Below are positions 1 to 8,353 of a DNA stretch of 26,296 nucleotides, one piece after another (position 1 is the first letter of the stretch; the number at the start of each line of letters is the position of its first letter). Location of the stretch: the IMG/VR virus record IMGVR_UViG_3300021165_004471, positions 1 to 26,296 of that record. The stretch is one strand, 5' to 3'. The notes under the pieces are model-generated. The model was not told where the DNA came from. It did not search any database and worked only from the letters and a program-made list of their open reading frames with translations. The translations under genes were made by a program, and so were the position numbers. This DNA comes from a virus.

Positions 1-2124
1 AGTAAAGTAAAAAGTATCACTTGTTGTTAGTACCTTAGGTCCGATATATTTTAATTTTACATTGGTCACAAAATTATCTCTTTGGCCATCATCAAAAAGT
101 ATAAAATCAGATGATACATCAGCACCATCTGATGCACCATATCTCACTGTAAATTTGTTATCAAATAGTTGAGCCTTATTTAATGTAAAAATATTATCAG
201 TTGAATTTGTTACCGCAATTTTGGATTCATTTGTTACCTCTGTTACTGTTTTTGTAATATGCGATGTACTTGATTGTGTTTGAACAATAAGCGTAAAAGG
301 AACGTTTGCAGCCCAACCTCCTGACGACGGTGGTGTAATAGTAATAGTACCTGTAGGACCTCCAGATACACTTCCCACAGGATATGTTACGCTTGCGTCA
401 ATTGCACCAACGTTAAGTATAAATGAACTTGAGCTTGTGTCGGTTAATGTCTGACCTGTACCTAAATTTATACTTATAACACCAGTTGAAGCAGCGGTGG
501 TTCCTGAAAAATGCAACAGTGAATTATATGTAACATTTTGTACACTGTTAATGGCATCATACGGAAGTTTAAAAACATTGGTATTCAAATTTGTATCTGT
601 AATAGGAGCTGTTACAGCAATGTCTACCAATGGATTTGCTTCCGGTGATCTGATATATGTAATTTCCGAAATATTACCTCCATTTGTTAAAACAATATCA
701 TACAAATAAATTCTATAATCGGCCGCACCATTGGTTTCGATTGCTCTTATTCTCGTTGTACCAATATTTGTTTGTGAACCGGGTGCACCGATACCAATAG
801 TGTATATTTTTGAATAATCTGTTATTGCAGGAATGTCTCGACCACGATTAGCCGCGATCAATGTTCCTATGCAATAATTACCAATTGAAGCATAAATATT
901 ACTGTTTACAAAATCACTTAATGGTGCTCTTGCTTTATCAGATAACAATTCAGTTTTGGAAGGAGGTTCAACTCTAAAGCCGTCAACGTATGCAATGCTT
1001 GAATCAACACCAATGTAATATTTTTCTTTGGCTGCCTGATCAGTGATAATACCAACACTAGAAAGCTCAGCTCCGGATGTATATCTTCCAAGACGATATG
1101 TTTCTGAAGTATCTTTAAAACATTCTTTTAATTCCAATTTAAAAGGTTTTAAAGCATAATTACCTGATTCTTCAAATGTTCGTTTGGCCAATTCTCGGTC
1201 GATTGATGTATAACGATCACGAACAACTTCAACAACACTGCTGTTAACAATTGTAATAAGTGATATTGAGCTATCATCGGATTGACCCGATGGTAAAAAC
1301 CCTAATGTTAAATCAATAGCATAACGATCGGCGCCTGGTTCTTTATAGTTTAAAGTACCATTTGCATTGTCATATAATGTTGAATCGAGAGCGGCAGCAA
1401 TTTGTTTTTCTTGAATGAGTAATACACCTGAACCGTTTATTTTAGTATCAACAAGTGTCTTATCAATAAAAAAGTTTTGCGCTGGAGTTGCAACAAAGCA
1501 TCCTTTTGTAAAAAATAATCCTTTATCTAGAAATATACCTGCGGCAAATTTTTCTGCAACGGCAACGGTTAAGCTTAAGGTTGTATTAGGAGTTAAACTT
1601 GTTGCAACAAGAGTAGCATTATTGCTGAATGTTTTAATGTTGGTTCGAACATTTGTGCTAGGATTATTAACTACAACGGAATTATTATATCTGATATAAA
1701 GAGTGTAAATTGATTGACTAATTCGATTAAATCCTATAACATCAGCAGTTAAGTTTAAATTACTGCCAACAACCTCTGCGATACCGGTATTGGTAATTGT
1801 CGTTTCGACTGATGTTATTGTGCCTACAATTTCGGATGTTAAATTTATTCCTGTTACATCAATGGCAGAAATGTTATTGTCAAACGTGACATTTCCACCA
1901 ATTACAGCCGCACCATCTTTCCAAACACTTCCACCAAATTTATCAATTTGTGATTGCAGTATGGACTGCATTTGGTTCAATTCTCTTACCTGGACGCTAT
2001 ACCCAGGTTTGAAAAGAATACGAAGATAATTTTTATCATCTGGTGTTTTTCCGTTTATATCTCCTGATGGATATTTTTCGGAAAAATCATCGTAATATTC
2101 AGTGTTATATGTTGTTATTGGCAT
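1..2124 (-). CDS. DUF4815-type virion structural protein (C-terminus outside the window)
   Basis: The reading frame is open without a stop from the ATG at 2122-2124 to the window edge, giving at least 708 residues; the C-terminus is missing. Residues 38-60 hold the segment FKPGYSVQVRELNQMQSILQ, followed by KFGGSVWKDGAAVIGGN. I recognise this from the DUF4815 family of large structural proteins in T4-like cyanophages, which lie after the gp6/gp8 baseplate genes. The part near the window edge is rich in Thr, Ser, Val and Gly and looks like beta-sandwich repeats, as in fibre or baseplate-periphery proteins. The start overlaps the stop of the upstream gene by one base (TAATG), so translation is probably coupled. 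By position it is the counterpart of the T4 gp9-gp12 region, but I see no direct similarity to those proteins. The family call is fairly secure; the exact role on the particle is not. Confidence 0.75.
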   Translation of the reverse strand, partial: MPITTYNTEYYDDFSEKYPSGDINGKTPDDKNYLRILFKPGYSVQVRELNQMQSILQSQIDKFGGSVWKDGAAVIGGNVTFDNNISAIDVTGINLTSEIVGTITSVETTITNTGIAEVVGSNLNLTADVIGFNRISQSIYTLYIRYNNSVVVNNPSTNVRTNIKTFSNNATLVATSLTPNTTLSLTVAVAEKFAAGIFLDKGLFFTKGCFVATPAQNFFIDKTLVDTKINGSGVLLIQEKQIAAALDSTLYDNANGTLNYKEPGADRYAIDLTLGFLPSGQSDDSSISLITIVNSSVVEVVRDRYTSIDRELAKRTFEESGNYALKPFKLELKECFKDTSETYRLGRYTSGAELSSVGIITDQAAKEKYYIGVDSSIAYVDGFRVEPPSKTELLSDKARAPLSDFVNSNIYASIGNYCIGTLIAANRGRDIPAITDYSKIYTIGIGAPGSQTNIGTTRIRAIETNGAADYRIYLYDIVLTNGGNISEITYIRSPEANPLVDIAVTAPITDTNLNTNVFKLPYDAINSVQNVTYNSLLHFSGTTAASTGVISINLGTGQTLTDTSSSSFILNVGAIDASVTYPVGSVSGGPTGTITITPPSSGGWAANVPFTLIVQTQSSTSHITKTVTEVTNESKIAVTNSTDNIFTLNKAQLFDNKFTVRYGASDGADVSSDFILFDDGQRDNFVTNVKLKYIGPKVLTTSDTFYFT

Positions 2125-3590
2125 TAGAATTGAATTATAAGAATTAAATCTTCAGTTTGACCGGAAGCACGTGTTATAAATGAACGATTTTCAGTAAATA
2201 ACACTTCGGCATTACCGTCGTTTATAAACTCACCATTATTTATGGAAGTATAAGCATATTCGGTCGCAGCAGAACCAATCTTAATGACCCTAGATGATCC
2301 ATTGGCAGTACTTGATGGTAATTCTCTATATCCGCTACTTTGGTTTTGGTGAAAATATAATTTTTTAGTAACTGCATCATAATAGTCTGCATATCCTACT
2401 GTTTGACCTGCTGCATTTCTTAAAACGGACGAATTTACACCAAGTGATATTGTTGGAGTGCCAGAAAGAGTTATGTATTTTAATGCATTTAAAGTTCCCG
2501 CACTTGCTTGTCCGGGTTCAACAGTAGGATTTTTGACAATTGATATTTGTCTATAACGTGAATAAAAGTTATCACCTGAAACGCTATCATCAAGACTTAT
2601 TGAAATTCCTGCAAACCACGAAGGCATTACAGCTGATGGATCATATGCAAAACCTTTGGGTGGAGCAATTGTAGGAACGATCGTTGCTTTACTTCCACTT
2701 CCACTAAATTCGATTGATGCAAATAATGCGCCTATTGCCGCATTGGTTCCGCTGTATGCGGGCCAACCTGCAGGAAAGGATACACTGTCAATGGCTCCAT
2801 TCGAATCAACCGTAAAAGTTAAAGGTACTACCTCTGTTGCGCTGCGGTCGTTTGCGGTAAAACCGTCATTTACTTTTAATTTTAAAACGGAAGGATTAGT
2901 TCCACCCGTGGCGTATCCTGCGCCGCCGTTTACAATGGTAAAACCTGTAACCAAACCGCCGCATTGAGTTGTTGAATTTGTTTCTTCTGTACCAGTTAAT
3001 TTTGTTGTACGAATATCAGTAAATGTGTTGTTTCTGATAATTGATGTTAATGGTGTTTCTTGAACCAAAGCCCAAATGTAACCATCACTTAAAGTAAATG
3101 GCGCATATTTAGATGATGGTTGAACAAACGGTACCACTGTGGATCCAGTTAATATATTAGGACCAGTTTTTAAGCATAAAAATATTGCGCCGTTTATTGT
3201 TACATAACATGGTTTCGATGTACCTGATGGATAAAAAGGCGCACTGTTATACGAGCTGTATGCTTGATATACATTACCAGTTATCCAAGGTACCGCGGGT
3301 ATTACTCTTCCAACACCGGTAAGTGCGTTTAAGGAAACCAAAGTACTAAGATTATTCAATACTTCCAATTCATCGGCACGTGTGCCTACAGCAACTGGAG
3401 GAATAAAATTTGTGGAAGTTTCATCAATCACGACCGGAGGTGTACCAGCAACTGTTTGCTCGGGCCAAGAATCTTGTCTACCAATACCAAGGTAATATTT
3501 ACCGTTTGTTTGAGTTGATTGAGCTGATATATCGTTTAAAAATAATCGTGTATTATTTCTGCGAAAGTTTTCTGTGATAATTGCTGACAT
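2124..3590 (-). CDS. Virion structural protein, putative gp8-like baseplate wedge subunit
   Basis: This 488-residue protein begins MSAIITENFRRNNTRLFLND and continues with YYLGIGRQDSWP near residues 32-43. That N-terminal pattern (ITE.FR..N, then Y..IGR...WP) is typical of a structural protein annotated as baseplate wedge or gp8-like in T4-like cyanophages. T4 gp8 itself is shorter (about 334 residues), so the assignment rests on pattern and position between gp6 and the DUF4815 protein. A glycine-rich motif TIVNGGAGYATGG lies around residues 218-230 and resembles the NPGSGYT modules in the gp53-like protein of this window. The start is supported by the conserved N-terminus. A perfect TATAAATA late promoter ends only 5 nt before the ATG, so a transcript from it would have almost no leader. 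The wedge assignment is an inference. Confidence 0.6.
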   Translation of the reverse strand: MSAIITENFRRNNTRLFLNDISAQSTQTNGKYYLGIGRQDSWPEQTVAGTPPVVIDETSTNFIPPVAVGTRADELEVLNNLSTLVSLNALTGVGRVIPAVPWITGNVYQAYSSYNSAPFYPSGTSKPCYVTINGAIFLCLKTGPNILTGSTVVPFVQPSSKYAPFTLSDGYIWALVQETPLTSIIRNNTFTDIRTTKLTGTEETNSTTQCGGLVTGFTIVNGGAGYATGGTNPSVLKLKVNDGFTANDRSATEVVPLTFTVDSNGAIDSVSFPAGWPAYSGTNAAIGALFASIEFSGSGSKATIVPTIAPPKGFAYDPSAVMPSWFAGISISLDDSVSGDNFYSRYRQISIVKNPTVEPGQASAGTLNALKYITLSGTPTISLGVNSSVLRNAAGQTVGYADYYDAVTKKLYFHQNQSSGYRELPSSTANGSSRVIKIGSAATEYAYTSINNGEFINDGNAEVLFTENRSFITRASGQTEDLILIIQF

Positions 3591-3595
3591 AGTAT

Positions 3596-3603
3596 TATTT
3601 ATA
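3596..3603 (-). promoter_or_regulatory. T4-type late promoter TATAAATA
   Basis: The minus strand reads TATAAATA here, identical to the T4 late promoter consensus, and only 5 nt separate it from the ATG at 3588-3590. With T4 geometry (element at about -13 to -6) the +1 base would be the A of the start codon. It lies in the 53-nt gap after the collagen-like fibre gene, and the gap shows nothing else. Confidence 0.65.
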
Positions 3604-3643
3604 TGCTATTTTATATGATTGAAATTTTTATAAGAACATGAGA

Positions 3644-4567
3644 TTATGCCAATACGCAAAATGAACCAGAAACAGGATTTGCTGCTGCTGAGGCGAGTCC
3701 TCCTACATAAAAAGCAATACCAAATCCTGATGTAGTTTTAGAAAATATTTTGGGAACACGTTGATAATCATCTGTATTATTATCGGCCAAATTCATTGCT
3801 GGAATAACTGCATATGTAGCATTAGGCATGGCCACTGAAAAGAGAACAGTATATTTTCCAGTTGCCGTTTTGGTTACCGAAGCAATATTAGTGTTTGCTC
3901 CACTAGTTAAAAACCTCGCGGTATGATCACCGTTGGTAACTCCAGCTGCATTTTTTGTTGCATCAAAATCACACCAAGCTCTTACACCAAAAATGGGAGC
4001 GTTTCCAGTTTGAGCGCCATTTAGTTTAGGAGCAGTAATGTTTGCGTCTGCAATTTTTGCAGTGGTAACATTTAAGTTTGCAATTTTCTCTGTGGTAACA
4101 TTTAAGTTTGCAATCTTTGCTGTGGTAATATTGGAATCAAGAATCTTTGCCGTTGTGATGTTAGAATCAAGAATCTTTGTAGTAATTACCGCATTCGCGC
4201 CAATATTGGCTTCAGCTATAACTCCAACTGATAGTATGCCGCCAGTATTAAGTATTGTCGTGGTGTCAACATTGGATGCTCCTGATGCACCTGTATCACC
4301 TTTAGCTCCTTGAAGTCCTTGAAGTCCTTGAAGTCCTTGAGGTCCAGTGTTTCCTGTATCACCTTTGGGTCCTGTAATTAGATTTAAATTATCAGCCAAA
4401 GTAATAAGTTCACTTGCCAATTTGGTGGAAGTAATTTTCTTATTGGTTCCAGTTGATGCAAATGTTGTATCACTAATGTCAACAAAAGTAAAAAGATCAT
4501 CAGCGGCTAAAACAGCGGACCCAATTGAACCAAGTTGCGTTACAGTTTTTGAATTTCCTAAAGGCAT
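3644..4567 (-). CDS. Collagen-like tail fibre protein with decapeptide repeats
   Basis: The 307-residue protein has four visible parts. Residues 1-65 form an N-terminal region that probably attaches to the particle. Residues 66-98 are eleven uninterrupted Gly-X-Y triplets (GPK GDT GNT GPQ GLQ GLQ GLQ GAK GDT GAS GAS), a collagen-like triple helix. Residues about 121-182 are ten-residue repeats of the type NITTAKILDS / NVTTAKIANL, common in phage fibre shafts. From about residue 195 (VRAWCDFDATKNAAGV, then TGKYTVLFSVAMPNATYAVIP) comes a beta-rich C-terminal domain like those ending many marine phage fibres, likely the trimerising or receptor-facing tip. It is preceded by its own TATAAATA element. 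It is not related in sequence to T4 gp12 or gp37. The fibre role is confident; receptor and location on the tail are unknown. Confidence 0.8.
   Translation of the reverse strand: MPLGNSKTVTQLGSIGSAVLAADDLFTFVDISDTTFASTGTNKKITSTKLASELITLADNLNLITGPKGDTGNTGPQGLQGLQGLQGAKGDTGASGASNVDTTTILNTGGILSVGVIAEANIGANAVITTKILDSNITTAKILDSNITTAKIANLNVTTEKIANLNVTTAKIADANITAPKLNGAQTGNAPIFGVRAWCDFDATKNAAGVTNGDHTARFLTSGANTNIASVTKTATGKYTVLFSVAMPNATYAVIPAMNLADNNTDDYQRVPKIFSKTTSGFGIAFYVGGLASAAANPVSGSFCVLA
4050..4199 (-). repeat. Five tandem 30-bp repeats in the fibre shaft
   Basis: Five consecutive 30-bp units start at 4050, 4080, 4110, 4140 and 4170. The first two differ at only a few bases and the third to fifth form a second sub-family. 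They encode the ten-residue NxTTxKIxxx shaft repeats of the fibre protein, so unit number sets shaft length. Confidence 0.85.
4307..4342 (-). repeat. 9-bp tandem repeats coding Gly-Leu-Gln
   Basis: The plus strand shows TCCTTGAAG three times in tandem (4307, 4316, 4325) followed by a one-base variant at 4334. On the coding strand these give the Gly-Leu-Gln and Gly-Pro-Gln triplets of the collagen segment. Gain or loss of a unit keeps the reading frame. Confidence 0.85.
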
Positions 4568-4575
4568 ATATGTTG

Positions 4576-4583
4576 TATTTATA
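4576..4583 (-). promoter_or_regulatory. T4-type late promoter TATAAATA
   Basis: A perfect TATAAATA on the minus strand lies 8 nt before the ATG (4565-4567) of the collagen-like fibre gene, in the short gap after the 435-residue structural gene. With T4 spacing the leader would be only about 3 nt. Confidence 0.65.
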
Positions 4584-5891
4584 TTATCCTAGCTCAATAT
4601 AATCTTGATCTTGGAATTGCGCATATTCTTTATTTTCATGAAGCAGTATATTTTGCGGTTCAGCGTTAAATGTCAGCACAGGAGATTCGGGGAATTTGTA
4701 TGTCGATGTTCCGTCAGGGCGTCTATAGTCAAATGTACCATCAGGGCGATTATAAGAAGAATAAGAAAGCGGTTGTTCTCCAGGAAATTGTATCAACGAT
4801 GTTAATGCAACACCGTTTAATGTCAACGCATATCTTCCATTAAATGTTACAATTCCTGTTGTAATATATGTTGAAAGATTTAAAAACTTACAACCATTGG
4901 TTTCGCTGTACGGTTCATTCGCGTCAAACAATGTTTTATTTAAAAACCCACTGTCTTTTAAAGTACATTCATCAATAAACTTTAAACCGTTATAGTCATA
5001 ATCGTATCGAACAAGAGAATTTCTACTGTTGCGTGATTGAATAATTAATCGTAATGCAGCAATAAGATATGCTTCTTGCGTTGTTGGATGCGGCCAATTT
5101 GGACCTAATGGCAAATCAGCTGACCAATCATCTTTTCTTGAATCAGCTTGAAATGTAAACCTAAGAAGCAATTCGCGAAACCAACCTGGTTGATATAACG
5201 GTGTATGTTGTCCTGGATATTCCATTAACAACTGTTTTATCCATTCCGTATTGTTTTCAACAATATTAAAAATTGGTCTTTTTTGTGCGTCAAAAGTATT
5301 TGGTGAAAATAATTGAATGGCAAGTTCATAAAACATTTGCAACCCAGCTGGATGTAAAAAGTTATTAAATGCATCAAACCATAATGATGAATCAAGAGAC
5401 GAACGAACGACATATGAAAACTTTTGCCAATAATAACTGTCTTGAATTTTTGATGCATGTGACGGCAAAGATTTTTCAGGTGAACTTGACGGTTCAAATA
5501 AAAGCTCTTTAGGATAACGAATGCTTGCAGTTTCATTAAATAAAAGTTTAAACATTGTAAGAATATTATCCTCACTACCTCTACTATTATAATATCGAAC
5601 GACAATTTTATATAAAGTTACACGATCAAGCACTCGTGAATTTGGAACATTTTTTGCAATTAATCCTTGAATTGAATCAAGATATTTAAGAGAAACATTA
5701 TCCAAATCTTTATCTTGCAAAACATTGTTTATTTCCAATGATGGACCGTTTGGGCCATTTAAATAATTATAGTATTCTTCCAAAAATTGCACCAACTGTT
5801 CGGCTTGTCCGCGAATAGTTTCAGGCAATAGCGTATTAACACCATAGCTTTCAACGTTTCTTGGAGCTGCATTTGCGATACTATATAACAT
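4584..5891 (-). CDS. Virion structural protein in the gp7 position of the baseplate wedge cluster
   Basis: The protein has 435 residues and lies directly after gp6 (3-nt gap), where T4 carries gene 7. The N-terminal third contains IRGQAEQLVQFLEEYYNYLN (about residues 26-45), then SRVLDRVTLYKIVVRYYNSRGSED (about residues 84-107), followed by a KLLFNE segment. This combination (FLE.YY..LN, then a helical stretch ending Y.S.GSE..., then a short beta part) is one I associate with large structural proteins of T4-like cyanophages. The C-terminal part is aromatic- and Asn-rich, with two RPDGTF-Y type short repeats near residues 385-396. I cannot show homology to T4 gp7, which is more than twice as long, so the wedge role rests on gene order. 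Confidence 0.55.
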   Translation of the reverse strand: MLYSIANAAPRNVESYGVNTLLPETIRGQAEQLVQFLEEYYNYLNGPNGPSLEINNVLQDKDLDNVSLKYLDSIQGLIAKNVPNSRVLDRVTLYKIVVRYYNSRGSEDNILTMFKLLFNETASIRYPKELLFEPSSSPEKSLPSHASKIQDSYYWQKFSYVVRSSLDSSLWFDAFNNFLHPAGLQMFYELAIQLFSPNTFDAQKRPIFNIVENNTEWIKQLLMEYPGQHTPLYQPGWFRELLLRFTFQADSRKDDWSADLPLGPNWPHPTTQEAYLIAALRLIIQSRNSRNSLVRYDYDYNGLKFIDECTLKDSGFLNKTLFDANEPYSETNGCKFLNLSTYITTGIVTFNGRYALTLNGVALTSLIQFPGEQPLSYSSYNRPDGTFDYRRPDGTSTYKFPESPVLTFNAEPQNILLHENKEYAQFQDQDYIELG

Positions 5892-5894
5892 TTT

Positions 5895-7862
5895 TTATCT
5901 TTCTCGTGAAAACGGTTGATAATCAATTGTACGACTCGACCCACCTATTGCAATGGTATCAACTTCACCGATAATACTCAACCGATTAACATCAATTGAT
6001 AGCAGCTGATTGCGTTTTGGTGAAATATCATTTGAAGAAGGAATTAAATCAATGTTAAATGTTAGCAATTCCTGACCATCATCGCCTTTTAAACCTTCAA
6101 TATCCAATATTCCTTTTTCCAAATCAATCGTGCCAATAGGAGGAACTTCATTACCATTGTTATCTTTAAATTTACTAATTTGTCCTGATTCCAATGTATA
6201 TCTAAACACATTACGAATACCTTCAACATTTGAAGCTTCATCACCCAAATAAACTTTATTACCTCTTAATAACCAGGAGTCACTATATGCAATAGTTTTA
6301 TTATCAATTACCGCAAGAGGTGTTCCAAAATCCAAATTTATTCGTGCCGGCACCGTATCCACTTGTTCCGCTTCAACTTTAAATATTTTTGAAACAAACA
6401 CGCGAACCAAACTGTTAAGAATTGAAGCATCACAAGTATCAATAGATCTTAGTAAATTTGAATGACGGAATACTTTTTCAAATGATTCCAAATAATCACG
6501 ATTAAATTCACTGATTATGGTAAAAACTTTGTTTTGCAATTGGTTTGTGGATAATAATCCAAGATTACTATTATATTTAAAAAGAACATCAAGAACAAGT
6601 GTTACTCTTTGAGGATCAACAAGCACAGGAGTTATTGATAATATTTTTTTGCTGTCAAGAAAAGTAAGAACGGATTGTTTTTCATCCGAAGTAAGTGTCA
6701 GTCCATTTTGTTCTCCATTGCTATTTTGTGTTTGCGGTTGAATACTTATAAAAACATTACCATATTGAACTGGAATATTACTTTCACCGCCCCATACAGC
6801 AATACTTTTTGCAATAGGAAAATTTGAATAAATTAATGATTTATAATCATTAGCAGTTACTGCTCGGTTTTGCGCGACAAATGCCGCCGGAGCATTTAAT
6901 CGAATACTATCAATACTTTCTCTTTCATTGCCACCAAAAGCTTTTCCTGGAACAGTGTTACCAAATGAATCAACGATAGGAACTGTTGTTACTAAAGAAC
7001 CGTCGGTATATTCCGGAGGAGTGTCAACATATGTAAAAGTACTAGCTCCATTTGATAATGAACCGGTTGTTGTTAAATATTCGATTTCAACAACTCCTAA
7101 ATTTGGTGGTTTTTTACCAAAAACATCATTGTTACTAAAATATATTTCATATTTACCATATGCGTTTTCCTTTAAAAAGTACAGTGGAGCATCAGCTAAA
7201 AATGATTCATTTGTTAATTCAAGCGATGTAAAATTTCTATATACTTCAAATACATCACTATTTTTTTGATCATAAACTCTAACAATTAAAGTGGAAATGT
7301 CGATATTATCATCCTCAATCGAATATACGGTTTTATCAAAAGAATTTGTAATTGGAAATTTGTTTGTTCTTATGGAACCTTCTCTTAATGTAATATTATT
7401 TTTAAAATATCTGTTTGTATCAGGATTATATTCTAAACGATGATCATCAAGTGTGGTATAAACATATGAATCATCGCCGTATGATGTTTTAAAAAGTGAA
7501 CCTTTCTTTAAATCAATATGTGTAAGAGGATTATTGGTATTAGCTTTTTTAATAAATTGTATTCCAACATTTACTGTTGGTGAAGATTTACTGCGAGGAA
7601 TATATCCTAAAAGTTTGGCATTCGAAATAACACTACTTCTTAATTGAGCGGTATCAATAAAGCTTTCGTTTACGGCAGTGTGAGCCAACATGGCATTATA
7701 ATGCGTGTTATATGACAATACATCCAACAATTGATTTAATCCTGATCCTGTGTAATCGTAATCTTTAAACGGTTCCGTATTTTTAAAATAAGTTATAAGA
7801 TTGGATTTAATTGCATCAAAATCCAATTCGGTAACGTCCAAGCGTTTTTGTAAATTTGCCAT
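5895..7862 (-). CDS. gp6: Baseplate wedge protein gp6 (baseplate J-like)
   Basis: The length of 655 residues is close to T4 gp6 (about 660). The N-terminus MANLQKRLDVTELDFDAIKS followed by FKDYDYTGSGLNQLLDVLSYN and AMLAHTAVNESFIDTAQLR is the characteristic gp6 start. The middle region (about residues 300-410) has ESIDSIRLNAPAAFVAQNRA and TANDYKSLIYSNFP, the baseplate J core shared by contractile injection systems. In T4, gp6 dimers form the inner ring of the hexagonal baseplate and change shape when the sheath contracts. It follows gp25 with a 9-nt gap, the expected order since gp25 and gp6 bind each other. There is no separate promoter, so it is probably expressed from the late promoter before gp25. 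No anomaly was seen. Confidence 0.93.
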   Translation of the reverse strand: MANLQKRLDVTELDFDAIKSNLITYFKNTEPFKDYDYTGSGLNQLLDVLSYNTHYNAMLAHTAVNESFIDTAQLRSSVISNAKLLGYIPRSKSSPTVNVGIQFIKKANTNNPLTHIDLKKGSLFKTSYGDDSYVYTTLDDHRLEYNPDTNRYFKNNITLREGSIRTNKFPITNSFDKTVYSIEDDNIDISTLIVRVYDQKNSDVFEVYRNFTSLELTNESFLADAPLYFLKENAYGKYEIYFSNNDVFGKKPPNLGVVEIEYLTTTGSLSNGASTFTYVDTPPEYTDGSLVTTVPIVDSFGNTVPGKAFGGNERESIDSIRLNAPAAFVAQNRAVTANDYKSLIYSNFPIAKSIAVWGGESNIPVQYGNVFISIQPQTQNSNGEQNGLTLTSDEKQSVLTFLDSKKILSITPVLVDPQRVTLVLDVLFKYNSNLGLLSTNQLQNKVFTIISEFNRDYLESFEKVFRHSNLLRSIDTCDASILNSLVRVFVSKIFKVEAEQVDTVPARINLDFGTPLAVIDNKTIAYSDSWLLRGNKVYLGDEASNVEGIRNVFRYTLESGQISKFKDNNGNEVPPIGTIDLEKGILDIEGLKGDDGQELLTFNIDLIPSSNDISPKRNQLLSIDVNRLSIIGEVDTIAIGGSSRTIDYQPFSRER

Positions 7863-7871
7863 ATATTTTCT

Positions 7872-8309
7872 TTATCTTAATCTGCTTAAATACAATTGAA
7901 ATTCTTCATTTCTGTCATTAAAAACAACAAAGCCTATTGTTATAACATAAGAGTTTCGTTCACTATCATCTTGAATTTGAACTGTGACGTCTTTTACTCT
8001 TGGTTCAAATTGACTTATGACTCTTAAAATGTTATCTTTTAATGCCAATGATGTAAATAAATCAACCGGTTCAAATAGTAAAGCTCTTATTCCTGCACCA
8101 ATTTCAGGATGAAACGGTCTTTCTTTAAAACTCGTTTGGACCAAATTGCTAATGGAATTTTTAACCGCAGCAATATCATAAACAGGTTTTATATCTTTGG
8201 ATGTAGGATGTATATTAAATGATAAGTCCAAATCGCTATAAACAACCTGTCTAGAAATGTTACTTGACTTTTTACTAGCAACATTGTAGTCTGAAAGAAT
8301 TAAACTCAT
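7872..8309 (-). CDS. gp25: Baseplate wedge protein gp25
   Basis: At 145 residues it is near the T4 gp25 length (132). The diagnostic region is SFKERPFHPEIGAGIRALLFEP (about residues 60-81) and the EPR motif at residues 102-104 in SQFEPRVKDV, conserved across gp25/GpW-type baseplate proteins and type VI secretion TssE. gp25 joins the inner baseplate to the first sheath ring through gp6. It is the first gene of a minus-strand late transcription unit: a perfect TATAAATA ends 9 nt before the ATG, and gp6 follows after 9 nt. An N-terminal extension of about 40 residues precedes the core and is slightly longer than in T4. Confidence 0.93.
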   Translation of the reverse strand: MSLILSDYNVASKKSSNISRQVVYSDLDLSFNIHPTSKDIKPVYDIAAVKNSISNLVQTSFKERPFHPEIGAGIRALLFEPVDLFTSLALKDNILRVISQFEPRVKDVTVQIQDDSERNSYVITIGFVVFNDRNEEFQLYLSRLR

Positions 8310-8318
8310 GGTTAAAAC

Positions 8319-8326
8319 TATTTATA
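8319..8326 (-). promoter_or_regulatory. T4-type late promoter TATAAATA before gp25
   Basis: A perfect minus-strand TATAAATA, 9 nt before the gp25 ATG. With T4 geometry the transcript would carry only about 4 nt of leader. It lies in the 44-nt gap between gp25 and the Ig-domain gene. Confidence 0.7.
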
Positions 8327-8353
8327 CTAAATGATTTACGCTGGTTCGACATT

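Noticed and set aside
497-2029. Several plus-strand open frames of 70-94 codons
   Set aside because: All are antisense to the DUF4815 structural gene and lack start context or recognisable sequence.
4050-4199. Regularly spaced 30-bp repeats as a CRISPR array
   Set aside because: The units are contiguous with no spacers and encode in-frame fibre shaft repeats.
5237-5944. Minus-strand frames of 122 and 61 codons within the 435-residue gene and gp6 end
   Set aside because: Out-of-frame shadows of real genes on the same strand, rich in Ile/Leu/His without pattern.
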